NCBI RefSeq assembly: GCF_045062745.1
Contig: NZ_JBJGED010000002.1
Span: forward strand, 248,001-312,000
Direction: 5' to 3'
Source of the DNA: Paenibacillus_AA sp045062745
GTDB taxonomy: Bacteria; Bacillota; Bacilli; Paenibacillales; NBRC-103111
Length of the DNA: 64,000 bases
A program made the position numbers and the translations under genes. Positions 33,100-42,282 of the stretch are shown here, piece by piece. The notes below the pieces were generated by a model. That model was not told the DNA's origin, did not search any database, and saw only the letters and a program-made list of their open reading frames with translations. Position 1 is the first letter of the stretch; every line of letters starts with the position of its first letter.

Positions 33100-35331
33100 A
33101 TGACGGACACGTCCAGCCGCAACTTCATTTCGAGACTCGGTTCCCGGGGGAGAGCGTCCTCGCTGTTTTTCCGGCTCCTGGTCAGCTTTTTGATCATCAT
33201 CTCCCTCTTGGTGTCGTTCATTCTGTTCTCCGTCATGTTCTATCGGGACAGCATTAAGGATGAGCTCATCAAGTACAATACGCTGAATCTCAAAAATACG
33301 ACGGACAACTATGAAACCGTTTTCGCCTTGATCCAGAATGCCGTTCTGAGCTTCTCGCTGAAGCCGGAGCTTCAGGAAGTATCAGGCGCTTCGATCGATT
33401 ATGTGAAAGCGGTCTCAATGATGCAGGACATCCAGACGGTCATCTCCAACCGGCTCCTGCATTTGAATAACCTGATGCTGCTGTACAAAGACACGGGCTT
33501 CGTGCTGGAAAAAAGCCGGGGAGCCGACCTGGAGACGATGTTCAACCGCTACTACACCAGTCCCGACTACAGCGCGGCGTTCTGGACCGATCAGTTCGGA
33601 GCGGGCAGCAAATCCCGCATGCTCCCCGCCTCCACCTTCGGCGAGCTGGACCGCGGGAACCGGACCGGTGTCTCCACAATGATTCCGATCGTAGTGAAGA
33701 ATGATCAGATCAAGGACTTTTACTTGCTCGCTCTCGCCGACGCGGACGAGATGTATGCTTCCCTGCATCATTCGATCAATGACAATTTTTATATCATGAA
33801 CGGACGACAGCGGTTGTTCGCTTCTGCGGGTTCCGCTCAGGTAGATTTGCCGGAATTCTCCAGTGACGGATATTTGAAACGGGAAGGCCATTATTTTTTC
33901 TCGATGAAAGGGAAGAGCGGGTACACGTATATCCAGATGATCCCGGATACGACGATCTCCTCCCAAGTACGCTGGAACTTCTCGTTCCTGCTCCTCCTCA
34001 TCATGACCGTGTCGCTTAGCGTAGGCGCCTCCTTCCTGCTCAGCCACCGGCTCCAGACGCCGGTCAAGCGCATCGTCGAGGCCATTCAGAAGTGGAACAC
34101 CCCGACGGCCTGGGAGAGCAGTATTAAGGAGTTCAATCTGATCCATGCCCGAGTCAGCGACATCCTGAAGACGAGCCAGGATATGCGCCAGCATATATCC
34201 GAGAAGGAGTCGCTGCTGAGACATTATGCGTACTCCAACCGGCTGAAGAACATTCGGGCGAAGGGTCAGGATGACGATACGACTCAGGAAGAGCGGCCGT
34301 TCGTGCTCTTGTTGTTCCAAGTGAATTACAAATCCGGCTTGCAGCAATTGGACGTGGAGCAGGACCGGGCTACGGCGTTCATCCGGGAATTTGTCAATCG
34401 GATCGTTATGGATACTTACCCGGATTCGCATACGTTCCAGATGGAAGCCGATCAAATCTTGTCCATCGTCTTCGCCGAGCCGGACGATCCGTCGATCGCG
34501 GGCGTGATGAGTCAAATCAAGCAAGTATTGGATACGGAGCGCGAGTATTGCTTCCTAACGATGACCGCGGTACGCGGGACGCAAGATTGGAACGAAGCGT
34601 ACCGCCACGGGGAGAGGCTGCTGGAGCGCAGAAGGTGGAACGACAAGACGCAGCAGATCGAGGAAACCGACCTAGCCGACGAAGAGGAGATCCGGTTCTC
34701 GACGGCGCAGGAGGAAGAACTGGACGCCAATCTGAACAGCGGCAACGAAGCGGTCGTGCTGCCGCTCGTGAAGCGGCTGATCGGCCAGTTGAGGAAGAAA
34801 GACGCTAGCGCCGGCCACGTAATGAGCTTCGCCCACTATGTGCTGCACCGTCTGCAGAAAACGCTGCAGCACAAACAGCTCGAGGCGGGATTCGTCCAGC
34901 AGGCGATCGCACAGCTGCCGAGCCGGTTCACCTACGATCAGCTGGAGGCGCTGCTCGAGCAAGCGATCCACTCCGCCTGTCAGGCGGTCAAGGCTAAGAA
35001 GGACAAACGGGATCCGATCATTCACTTCGTGTATGATTATTTGGAAGCCCACTACGAGCGGGACATTACACTCGACGCGATTGCGGAGAGGCTGAACATC
35101 TCGCGCAGCTACCTCTCGACTTATTTCAAGGAGAAGACCGGCACCTACTTCGTCGATTACGTGAATTCGGTCCGTATCCGGAAAGCGAAGCAATTGCTGC
35201 AAAAGCCGGACATCCGGATTCAGGACGCCGCGGCGCTCGTCGGCTATCAGAACATCAATTCGTTCAATCGGATGTTCAAGAAGTTCACCGGCGTTACGCC
35301 GAGCGAATTCCGCAAGCATGAGCTGTTGTAG
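33100..35331 (+). CDS. Membrane-anchored AraC-type regulator with extracellular sensor
   Basis: A 743-residue one-component regulator. The first membrane segment is about residues 26-48 (FFRLLVSFLIIISLLVSFIL), then an extracellular sensor of about 240 residues, a second segment at about 293-315 (FSFLLLLIMTVSLSVGASF), a cytoplasmic linker and two C-terminal helix-turn-helix motifs (LDAIAERLNISRSYLSTYFK and DAAALVGYQNINSFNRMFKK) ending GVTPSEFRKHELL. Proteins of this layout in Paenibacillus usually control adjacent sugar import operons. Likely targets are the preceding DUF4091 gene and the importer operon at 36-42 kb, but that is inference from position. Confidence 0.88.
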   Translation: MTDTSSRNFISRLGSRGRASSLFFRLLVSFLIIISLLVSFILFSVMFYRDSIKDELIKYNTLNLKNTTDNYETVFALIQNAVLSFSLKPELQEVSGASIDYVKAVSMMQDIQTVISNRLLHLNNLMLLYKDTGFVLEKSRGADLETMFNRYYTSPDYSAAFWTDQFGAGSKSRMLPASTFGELDRGNRTGVSTMIPIVVKNDQIKDFYLLALADADEMYASLHHSINDNFYIMNGRQRLFASAGSAQVDLPEFSSDGYLKREGHYFFSMKGKSGYTYIQMIPDTTISSQVRWNFSFLLLLIMTVSLSVGASFLLSHRLQTPVKRIVEAIQKWNTPTAWESSIKEFNLIHARVSDILKTSQDMRQHISEKESLLRHYAYSNRLKNIRAKGQDDDTTQEERPFVLLLFQVNYKSGLQQLDVEQDRATAFIREFVNRIVMDTYPDSHTFQMEADQILSIVFAEPDDPSIAGVMSQIKQVLDTEREYCFLTMTAVRGTQDWNEAYRHGERLLERRRWNDKTQQIEETDLADEEEIRFSTAQEEELDANLNSGNEAVVLPLVKRLIGQLRKKDASAGHVMSFAHYVLHRLQKTLQHKQLEAGFVQQAIAQLPSRFTYDQLEALLEQAIHSACQAVKAKKDKRDPIIHFVYDYLEAHYERDITLDAIAERLNISRSYLSTYFKEKTGTYFVDYVNSVRIRKAKQLLQKPDIRIQDAAALVGYQNINSFNRMFKKFTGVTPSEFRKHELL

Positions 35332-35368
35332 GGCGTTCGGATGCAGTCAGGCTTAGGCACCGCTTGTA

Positions 35369-36334
35369 CTACTCGTACAAGTCGGTGCTAAGATATTTGA
35401 GGCCGGAATCGTTGATCGTCAGGACGATCCTCGCCCCACGTTCGCGCTCCCGCAGCAGCTGGAACGCGGCCGCCGCGTTCGCGCCGGAAGAAAAGCCGGC
35501 GAAGATGCCCTCCTCACGGGCGAGCCGGCGGCTCGCCTCGATCGCCTCCTCGTCCGTCACCGTCAGGTAGCCGGTGACGAGCGAGCGGTCGACGAGCGGC
35601 AGCTCCATGCTGTACCCGCCGCCCTGCAGGCGGTGGTTCGGATTCGTCTGCGGCCCGCCGGCCATATAGGGCGCCCCCGCGGGTTCCACCAGATAGCAGC
35701 GGACATCGGGGTTGTACGCCTTCAGCCGCTTCGCGCAGCCGGCGAACGTGCCGCCGCTGCCCGCGAAGTCGAGGAAGACGTCGAACTCGCCGCCTGTCTG
35801 CTCCCAGATCTCTTCCGCCGTATGCAGCTCATGCGCATGGAGGCTGCCCGGATGATGGAACTGGTCCGCGCGGAAGGCGCCGCGGTCCCGAACGATCTGG
35901 TCCGTCTCCCGCTCCACGAGGGCAAGATCTTCGCCGGACACTTGGCCGGGTACCGAGCCGGGGGCTTGATCGACGAGCACGACCTCGGCGCCGAGCGCCC
36001 GCATCATCCTCGCCCGCTCCATCGAGTTGCCCTTCGACATAACGGCTACGAACGGATACCCTTTCACGGCGCATACGATCGCGAGACCGGTGCCCGTGTT
36101 GCCGCTCGTCAGCTCGACGACGGTCTGGCCGGGGGACAAGCTCCCGTCGCGCTCTCCTTCCTCCACGATTTGCAAGGCGATCCGGTCTTTCTTGCTGAAG
36201 CCGGGGTTCATGTACTCCAGCTTCGCCAGAATGTCCCCCTGCAGTCCCTTCGTGAACCGGCTCAGACGGACCATCGGCGTGCCGCCTATCGTCTGATGGG
36301 CGCCTTCCAGAATTCGTTTGCTATAATCGACCAT
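35369..36334 (-). CDS. Cysteine-synthase-family PLP enzyme
   Basis: A 321-residue fold-type II PLP enzyme. The PLP lysine is in MNPGFSKKDRIALQIVEEG, the substrate loop is VVELTSGNTGTGLAIV and the phosphate-binding glycines are in FAGSGGTFAGCAKRLK. It differs from standard CysK in that stretch and in the middle segment QAPGSVPGQVSGEDLALVE. It could be a cysteine or cystathionine synthase or a related beta-replacing enzyme. The start is uncertain: AAGGAG lies 13 bases before the ATG at 36334 and only one base before a GTG at 36346. A promoter of its own seems to overlap the end of the upstream hydrolase gene. Confidence 0.85.
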   Translation of the reverse strand: MVDYSKRILEGAHQTIGGTPMVRLSRFTKGLQGDILAKLEYMNPGFSKKDRIALQIVEEGERDGSLSPGQTVVELTSGNTGTGLAIVCAVKGYPFVAVMSKGNSMERARMMRALGAEVVLVDQAPGSVPGQVSGEDLALVERETDQIVRDRGAFRADQFHHPGSLHAHELHTAEEIWEQTGGEFDVFLDFAGSGGTFAGCAKRLKAYNPDVRCYLVEPAGAPYMAGGPQTNPNHRLQGGGYSMELPLVDRSLVTGYLTVTDEEAIEASRRLAREEGIFAGFSSGANAAAAFQLLRERERGARIVLTINDSGLKYLSTDLYE

Positions 36335-36385
36335 TTCTAGAGCCACTCTCCTTGATAATGAAAGATTTGACGCTATTCCGATACG

Positions 36386-36415
36386 ATTATAGCATACGTT
36401 TGTGCGTTATGTCGC
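36386..36415 (-). promoter_or_regulatory. Promoter of the cysteine-synthase-like gene with an overlapping dyad
   Basis: On the minus strand GCGACA, 18 bases, then a perfect TATAAT. A short dyad, GTGCG-N6-CGCAC (36402-36417), spans the -35. The promoter overlaps the last codons of the upstream hydrolase gene. Confidence 0.55.
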
Positions 36416-38410
36416 ACGATTGTGCAACAAGTTAGGCATTCCAGAAATGTCTCGCTTGAGGACGTCCAGCCAGCGCACGACCGTTACGCCTCCCGCGGGG
36501 AGCTCGGCCAGCAGCTCCTGCACGTCCACGTGCAGCCCGAGTCCGGCGGCGAAAATGCCGTGACCCCAGCGGTGATGCTCGCTCACCGGGACGTCGCGGA
36601 ACGCGCTCAGCAGGCCGTCGAGCCGAACGCGGCCGAGCTTGGCCAAGACGGCCGCGTACAGCGCCGTCAGTGCATGCTCTTCGGAGCCCCGGATCTCCGC
36701 CGGGCGCAGGCCGCACTCGTCCTGCAGGACGCGCAGCGCCGCCAGCACGTCGGCGACGCGCATCCCCTGCAGCGTCCGGCCGAGCAGCCGGGCGTAGTAG
36801 CCGGCACCCGTCTCGACGTCGAACATGCCGAAGGAGGAGCGCGGATGCATGGCGTCCGTCCCGATGCCTCGCGGCTGGACGAATAGCCAGGAGCAATTCG
36901 AATCCGCCGTCGCCGCAGAGACGACGTCTTCCGGTAGCGGGCCGACGACTGCGCACAGCGTATCCGGCTGCACCGTGTCGACTCGCCGGACGAGCTTGCA
37001 CTCGATCGTCATCCCCGGCTCGCTCTCGATGACGAGCCGGGTCACTTCCCAGCCAGCGGTCGTGCCGGACGACTCCCGTGCGAGGAGCCGCGTCTCGTGC
37101 GGCTCGGACAGCTTCAGGACGCTTATCAGCCGCTCCGGCACGTCCATGCCGTCAGCCGGGTAGGGGCGATTCCGGAACATGGCCTCCGCTCTCGACGAGA
37201 TATACGCTTGCAGTTCATGTCCTCCTGTCGGGCTCATCTGTGCGCACAGCAATTCCGACTCGCTCGGAAGCGACTCATAGTCCACCGTCGCGTTGCCCCG
37301 ATACGGGACATCGAATTCCCGGCATAAGAACCGGAGTACGGCGAGACGCGTCTCGACCCACATCCCGTGGCCTTTGGAAGCGATCGAGACGTGCACCCGT
37401 TCTTCCACTCCCATTAGCCTGTAGAGCCCCTTCGCTTCCACCAACGCATCACGCACGCCTTCGATCGGGAAGAAATCGAACAAGGCCGCCCCCACCATGT
37501 ACGGCCTGGGTGCCGCAGCGGTGATGAGGTCGCTTAAGTCGAGCCCCTGCTCCATGAAGCCGGGCGTGCACTGCTCCGCGTCCTGCGCGAGGATGCGCTG
37601 GAGCATGGCGCGCAGCTCCGTGATGTAGCAGCAAGGCGCGACCGCGTGCAGCCGGTCGTCATACGCCCCCATATAGGCGGACATCATGCCGCCTCCCGAA
37701 TTGCCCGAGACGGCCACCCGGGTCGGATCGACCTCCGGGCGTGCGAGGAGATAATCGAGCGCCCGGCGGCTCTCCGCCAGCATATACGCCGCGGCATGCT
37801 CATCCAAGACGCTCAGCTGGCGGTCGAGCTTGCAGTGCGCGTCCACCGGACTGAGCCATTCTTCGCCGGGCGCCTCGCCCGGCAGCCGGCGCTCGCCCTG
37901 CCCGATCGGATCATAGATGAGCGTACAGAAGCCGTTCTTCGCCGCCTCGACGCCGAACGACACGTACATCGGGCTCGCCTTGCCTTCAGCCGCATGTCCG
38001 CACGGAAACAACACCGCCGGTGCGGGCTGCCGAACTCCCGCCGGATAATAGAAATTCGCCGTGATGAATACCCCGGGCATAGCCTCGATTGTTACGCGGT
38101 CGACCGAATACCCGTCCTTATGCAGCGTTCCGGTCACCTCGACGCGTCCCGGCGGACAATCGGGCAGCGGTCCGACACACCGTTTGAACGCTTCCCGCAC
38201 CGAATCCCGGTAGGCGATCGCTTCCTCCTTCGACCGGATCGCCTTCACCCGACGTTTGCGCTTCAGCAAGTAGGCGTCGCTCCGGCTGTCTAAGAAACGG
38301 AGAAACGCATTGTCCCGATAGTCCATCCGTTCCGGATAATCGTCGATATAAGACCGCTCTCTCGCCGCGTGAGCGCGGCGTTCGAATTCGGAAGTGTGGA
38401 GCTCCATCAT
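36407..38410 (-). CDS. Tandem alpha/beta hydrolase (acetylxylan-esterase-like)
   Basis: A 667-residue protein with two hydrolase-like halves. The N-terminal half (about 60-385) has the nucleophile elbow VAVSGNSGGGMMSAYMGA, the upstream PAVLFPCGHAAEG and a His in SKGHGMWVETR, resembling acetylxylan esterase or dienelactone-hydrolase-type enzymes. The C-terminal half repeats the fold loosely (LFVQPRGIGTDAMHP, VLAALRVLQDECGLRPAEI) but has GSEEH where the elbow should be, so it looks catalytically dead. There is no signal peptide. It is 63 bases after the binding lipoprotein gene and probably the last gene of that importer operon, pointing to deacylation of an imported, esterified glycan. Confidence 0.8.
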   Translation of the reverse strand: MMELHTSEFERRAHAARERSYIDDYPERMDYRDNAFLRFLDSRSDAYLLKRKRRVKAIRSKEEAIAYRDSVREAFKRCVGPLPDCPPGRVEVTGTLHKDGYSVDRVTIEAMPGVFITANFYYPAGVRQPAPAVLFPCGHAAEGKASPMYVSFGVEAAKNGFCTLIYDPIGQGERRLPGEAPGEEWLSPVDAHCKLDRQLSVLDEHAAAYMLAESRRALDYLLARPEVDPTRVAVSGNSGGGMMSAYMGAYDDRLHAVAPCCYITELRAMLQRILAQDAEQCTPGFMEQGLDLSDLITAAAPRPYMVGAALFDFFPIEGVRDALVEAKGLYRLMGVEERVHVSIASKGHGMWVETRLAVLRFLCREFDVPYRGNATVDYESLPSESELLCAQMSPTGGHELQAYISSRAEAMFRNRPYPADGMDVPERLISVLKLSEPHETRLLARESSGTTAGWEVTRLVIESEPGMTIECKLVRRVDTVQPDTLCAVVGPLPEDVVSAATADSNCSWLFVQPRGIGTDAMHPRSSFGMFDVETGAGYYARLLGRTLQGMRVADVLAALRVLQDECGLRPAEIRGSEEHALTALYAAVLAKLGRVRLDGLLSAFRDVPVSEHHRWGHGIFAAGLGLHVDVQELLAELPAGGVTVVRWLDVLKRDISGMPNLLHNRAT

Positions 38411-38473
38411 CCTGGCCCCTCCGGTCCAATGAATTATTCGAAGGGGAGTCGCCTCCCCCTCTCGCCTTGCCGC

Positions 38474-40048
38474 TTACTTCCACTCCGGCTTCACGCCGGT
38501 CGCTTGCAGCTGCTTGTTCACGTCGTCGATGACTTCCTTGCCGCCCTTTTTCATATACTCGTCGACCATCTTGCTCCAGTTGGAAATCGGTTCCTGGCCC
38601 ACGATCATCTTCGTCTGCCATTCCTGCGTCAGAGCGAGCAGTTCCGAGCCTTTCGCAGCCAGCACTTCCGAGTGAATTCGATTCACAGGGTCGATATAAA
38701 ACTTCGTATTTTTCAGCAGGTCGACAGCCGATTTGGCGAAGCCTTGGGCGAATGCATCGGTCAATACTTTTCCCGGCTCGGTCGCTTCATCGTTCGGCGC
38801 CCAGTACGGCGCGTTGAAGTAGCTGACCGGACGCTTCGTTACGGCTTCCGCGGTCGTTAACGATACGCCGTTCACCATCGTGTAACCTACGCCGTTGCCC
38901 CCGTTTTGCCAATCGTACTCTTTGTTCTGAGGATTGCGCTGATCGACCGGAATGAATGTCCGGAAGTAGTCCTGCATCTGCAGAATCCGATTCACCTTGT
39001 CCGGATCGTTCTTCAGCTTGGCATTGATCATCGTGACCTGATAATAGCCCGGCAGCGCGAGATAGCCTTGCTGGCCGTCCGCTTGCTTGAACGGCGGGAT
39101 CACTTCGATCTCGGCTGTCGGCTGTGCGGCCTTGAGCGTCTTGAAGCGGGTTTCGGAGATGTCGTACGGTTGCTCGTAGTAAATGCCGTACTTGCCGGCG
39201 AAGAAGTCCTTGCGGATGTCCGCCGTCTTCGACACCGCCCAGTCCTTGTGAATGGCGCCTTCCTTGTACAAGTCGGCGAGCAGCTGCGTCTGCTGCTTGA
39301 ATCCTTCGGAGATGACGCCGGGAATCAATTGGCCTTGCTCGTTTTTCCAATACCAGCCGCTATCCCATGCCGCGCCCATGTGCGCCCCGTAGACGATCAG
39401 CTTCGACAGCCCGATCCCGTACGTATCGGCTTTGCCGTTTTTGTCCGGGTCGTTCTTCGTGAACGCGATCGCCACGTTCTTCAATTCCTCGTACGTCGTC
39501 GGCATTTTCAGGCCGAGGTTGTCTAACCAATCCTTGCGGATGAGCGGCTTTTTCCCATACTTCGGAGGAAAATACTGCGGGATGGCGTAAATTTTGCCGT
39601 CCACCGTCACCGCGTCCCACACTTGCTTCGGCACTGCTTTCAAAGTAGGGTATTTGTCGATGTAGTCGTTCAGCGGGAGGAAGGCCCCTTGCTTCGCCCA
39701 TTTGACGAAGTTGGCGTCCGCGCTCTCCATCCCGATCATGTCGGGCAAATCGCCCGCCGCCATGACGACCGGCAGCTTGTTCGTGTACTCGTCGTACGGC
39801 ACCTGCTGCGGCTTGAAGTCGACATTGAACTTCTCGTTGATCTTCTGAATCCCTTCCCCGCTCGGATCCGGGATCGGACTCGACCACGTGCCCTCAATCG
39901 TGGTGATCGTTACCTTTTTGGGTGCGGTGGCGATCGCGGGTGGAGTACCGGTGGCGTTCGGTTTGTCTGTCGGCTTCGAGTCGCTACTGCATGCGGCGAG
40001 CCCGGCGGCCATGCTCATACTCAAGCTTACAGCGATCCATTTTTTCAT
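38474..40048 (-). CDS. Extracellular solute-binding lipoprotein (LplA-like)
   Basis: A 524-residue sugar-binding lipoprotein. The signal peptide ends in the lipobox LAAC with Cys at about 20, followed by a Ser/Thr/Pro/Lys linker. Typical family-1 binding-protein blocks include ITTIEGTWSSPIPDPSGEG, MAAGDLPDMIGMESADANF, KWAKQGAFLPLNDYIDKYP and RKDWLDNLGLKMPTTYEELK. It is the receptor of the Lpl-type importer encoded just upstream (permeases at 40118-42025). In this operon the receptor comes third, after the permeases. The ligand is probably an oligosaccharide. Confidence 0.92.
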   Translation of the reverse strand: MKKWIAVSLSMSMAAGLAACSSDSKPTDKPNATGTPPAIATAPKKVTITTIEGTWSSPIPDPSGEGIQKINEKFNVDFKPQQVPYDEYTNKLPVVMAAGDLPDMIGMESADANFVKWAKQGAFLPLNDYIDKYPTLKAVPKQVWDAVTVDGKIYAIPQYFPPKYGKKPLIRKDWLDNLGLKMPTTYEELKNVAIAFTKNDPDKNGKADTYGIGLSKLIVYGAHMGAAWDSGWYWKNEQGQLIPGVISEGFKQQTQLLADLYKEGAIHKDWAVSKTADIRKDFFAGKYGIYYEQPYDISETRFKTLKAAQPTAEIEVIPPFKQADGQQGYLALPGYYQVTMINAKLKNDPDKVNRILQMQDYFRTFIPVDQRNPQNKEYDWQNGGNGVGYTMVNGVSLTTAEAVTKRPVSYFNAPYWAPNDEATEPGKVLTDAFAQGFAKSAVDLLKNTKFYIDPVNRIHSEVLAAKGSELLALTQEWQTKMIVGQEPISNWSKMVDEYMKKGGKEVIDDVNKQLQATGVKPEWK

Positions 40049-40117
40049 TTGCGGATGAACCCTCCTCGATTTGGTTGCTTCTGATATTCGGACTCCCTTG
40101 CCATTCTTGAGATACAG

Positions 40118-41002
40118 TCAGCCTTTCACGGAACCGAGCATCACCCCTTTCGCAAAATGCTTTTGCAGAAACGGGTAGACGATCAGGATGGGCAGGGTGG
40201 CAAGCAAAATCGCCGCCATGCCGATCGTTTCGCCGGGTGGCTGGTGCGCGCTGCGGGCCGCGTCCCGGGCTGCAGAGGCGAGCGCGTTCGTCGCGTCGTT
40301 CAGGATGACGATTTGGCGCAGGATGACCTGTACGGTCCATTTCGAGGGATCGTTCAAGTAAAGGATAGCCGAGAAGTACGTGTTCCAATGGCCGACCGCG
40401 TAGAACAGGCCGAATGCGGCGAAGGCCGGCTTGGACAACGGGACGACGATGCGGGAGAAGATCTGCAGGTCGTTCGCGCCGTCGATCAACGCCGCTTCGT
40501 TCAGCTCCTGCGGGATATTCAGGAAAAACTGGCGGATCACGATCAGGTTGAACGAATTGATCGCGCCTGGAATAATCAGCGCCCAGTAGGTGTCGATCAG
40601 GCCGGTCGCTTTCACGACCAAGTAAGTCGGGATCATCCCGGCGCTGAAGATAAAGGTGAACAACACGAGAAATAAATAAACGCGCTGTCCCCATATGTTT
40701 CGAGTAATAGCATAGGCCATCGTCGCGGTCAAGACCAAGTTGACCAGGCTGCCGACAACCGTAATGTACACGGTCACCCCGATCGAGCGGATGAACTCCT
40801 TGGATTTCAGGATGTAGGTGTACGCATCGGTTACCCACTGGCTTGGCCACAGGATGAGCTCGCTCTTCATGTATTCCTCGTAGGACGTGAACGAAACCGC
40901 GAAGATGTAGTAAAACGGGAATAGCATCAGCAGGGCCAGCAGCGTGAGGATACTTGCGTTGACGAAATGGAACGCGCGTTCCGGTACGGTTGGTTTTAGC
41001 AT
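40118..41002 (-). CDS. Sugar ABC transporter permease (LplC/YtcP-like)
   Basis: A 294-residue permease with six membrane segments. The EAA loop that contacts the ATPase is LNEAALIDGANDLQIFSRIVVPLSKPA, and the C-terminus LPILIVYPFLQKHFAKGVMLGSVKG is the conserved end of this permease class. I start at the ATG at 41002, eight bases after AGG, rather than at an upstream GTG. It lies between the LplB-like permease (gap 21) and the binding protein (gap 69). No ATPase gene is present, as is usual; a shared MsmX-type ATPase elsewhere is expected. Confidence 0.93.
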   Translation of the reverse strand: MLKPTVPERAFHFVNASILTLLALLMLFPFYYIFAVSFTSYEEYMKSELILWPSQWVTDAYTYILKSKEFIRSIGVTVYITVVGSLVNLVLTATMAYAITRNIWGQRVYLFLVLFTFIFSAGMIPTYLVVKATGLIDTYWALIIPGAINSFNLIVIRQFFLNIPQELNEAALIDGANDLQIFSRIVVPLSKPAFAAFGLFYAVGHWNTYFSAILYLNDPSKWTVQVILRQIVILNDATNALASAARDAARSAHQPPGETIGMAAILLATLPILIVYPFLQKHFAKGVMLGSVKG

Positions 41003-41023
41003 GTAGATCACCTGCCTTAGGAG

Positions 41024-42025
41024 TTAGAAGACGCCGTCTTCCCCGAATTTGCGCGCGAGCTTGTTGGCGGCCAGGATCAGCACGAGTCCTACCACGCTTT
41101 TGAACAAGCCCACCGCCGTGCCGAAGCTGAAGTCCGCTTGCTGGATGCCCTTGAAGTACACATAGGTGTCTAGCACGTTGCCGACTTTCATCGTGAACGG
41201 ATTCAGCATGAGGAATATTTGCTCGAAGCCGGAATCCAGCACGCTCCCAAGCCGGAGGATAAACAGGATGACGATTGTGCTTCTAAGCGCGGGCAGCGTA
41301 ATGTGCCATATTTGGCGCCACCGGTTCGCTCCGTCGACTACGGCCGCTTCGTACAAGCTCGGGTTGACCCCGGCTAAGGCGGCGAGGAAGATGATCGTCC
41401 CCCAGCCGGATTCCTTCCAGATGACCTCGAGCACGATAAGCGGCATGAACCAGCCCGGCTGCTGCAGGAACGTGATGGGCTCTATCCCGAACGCCATGTC
41501 CAGCAGGCGATTCACGATGCCTTCGGTCTTCAGGAAGATCGTGACGATGCCGATCACGACGACCCACGACAGGAAATGCGGCAAATAAAGGATCGATTGA
41601 ATGATCCGCTTGAAGCGTTCGTTCCGCATCTCGTTCAGCATGATCGCGAGAATGATCGGGACCGGGAACGCAAATGCAATCTGAAGCGTGGAGAGCCAGA
41701 TCGTGTTCCATAACACCCGAATGACTTCCTGGTCGCTGAAGATGGTCCGGAAGTGGCGGAAGCCGACCCATTCGCTATGGAGGAAGCCCCGGAACGGGCT
41801 GTAGTCCTCGAAGGCGATCACATTGCCCAGCATCGGAATGTAGCGATAGATGATGAAGTACAGCAGTCCCGGCAAGAGCAGGAGGAACAAATAGCGTTCC
41901 CGCCAGAGGCGGCCGGCGAGCTGGTGCGGCTTGTTGCGCCGCGGTTGGACAGGAGGCCTGGCGTCTGTGTCCGGAGCAGCGGGACGGCGCGACGTGGCGT
42001 GGAGGGGGCTGGATGCGCGGGCCAT
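41024..42025 (-). CDS. Sugar ABC transporter permease (LplB-like)
   Basis: A 333-residue permease with six membrane segments after a polar, Arg/Pro-rich N-terminal tail of about 45 residues. Landmarks are RYLFLLLLPGLLYFIIYRYIPMLG, the EAA loop YEAAVVDGANRWRQIWHITLPAL and the end SFGTAVGLFKSVVGLVLILAANKLARKFGEDGVF. AAAGGAAG precedes the ATG. It is the first gene of the LplB-LplC-receptor-hydrolase operon. A cre-like site lies about 60 bases upstream, so carbon catabolite control is likely. Confidence 0.93.
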   Translation of the reverse strand: MARASSPLHATSRRPAAPDTDARPPVQPRRNKPHQLAGRLWRERYLFLLLLPGLLYFIIYRYIPMLGNVIAFEDYSPFRGFLHSEWVGFRHFRTIFSDQEVIRVLWNTIWLSTLQIAFAFPVPIILAIMLNEMRNERFKRIIQSILYLPHFLSWVVVIGIVTIFLKTEGIVNRLLDMAFGIEPITFLQQPGWFMPLIVLEVIWKESGWGTIIFLAALAGVNPSLYEAAVVDGANRWRQIWHITLPALRSTIVILFILRLGSVLDSGFEQIFLMLNPFTMKVGNVLDTYVYFKGIQQADFSFGTAVGLFKSVVGLVLILAANKLARKFGEDGVF

Positions 42026-42084
42026 CGGCGATCTTCCTTTCTCTGTGCGCTGTCTCGGGCGCTAACCCGATGCCTTCACAATAA

Positions 42085-42099
42085 AGGAAACGCTTGCAA
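42085..42099 (-). promoter_or_regulatory. CcpA cre site upstream of the first importer operon
   Basis: On the minus strand TTGCAAGCGTTTCCT fits every fixed position of the cre consensus WTGNAANCGNWNNCW. A TACAAT on the same strand at 42106-42111 is a candidate -10, placing the cre site over the expected transcription start. Confidence 0.7.
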
Positions 42100-42218
42100 T
42101 TGCCTATTGTAGCAATTCTCGCTGTTTCACCGAATTCAAGAAAATTGAACAAATGATGAAGGAGTGAAAAAAGTGAGGGTAATGGAGGGGGAGATTGAGC
42201 TATACTCAAAATAACCTA

Positions 42219-42250
42219 TTGACCCTCACATTAATGTTATGGTTTACAAT
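42219..42250 (+). promoter_or_regulatory. MerR-type promoter with 20-bp spacer and central dyad
   Basis: TTGACC and TACAAT are separated by 20 bases, the over-long spacing typical of MerR-controlled promoters. A 22-bp imperfect dyad (42222-42243; ACC at one end, GGT at the other, perfect ACATTAATGT core) fills the spacer. It lies 33 bases before the merR-type gene. Confidence 0.85.
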
Positions 42251-42282
42251 ACAACCAACACGGATAAAGGAGACCTGACAAC

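Noticed and set aside
35355..35392. Hairpin GCACCG/CGGTGC with TTGTAC/GTACAA between convergent genes
   Set aside because: It has no T-run and lies partly inside coding sequence, so I do not call it a terminator.
42173..42223. A 13-codon frame with AAGGAG upstream, ahead of the merR promoter
   Set aside because: It lies upstream of the mapped-by-eye promoter, so it would not be a leader peptide of the merR transcript; no other support.
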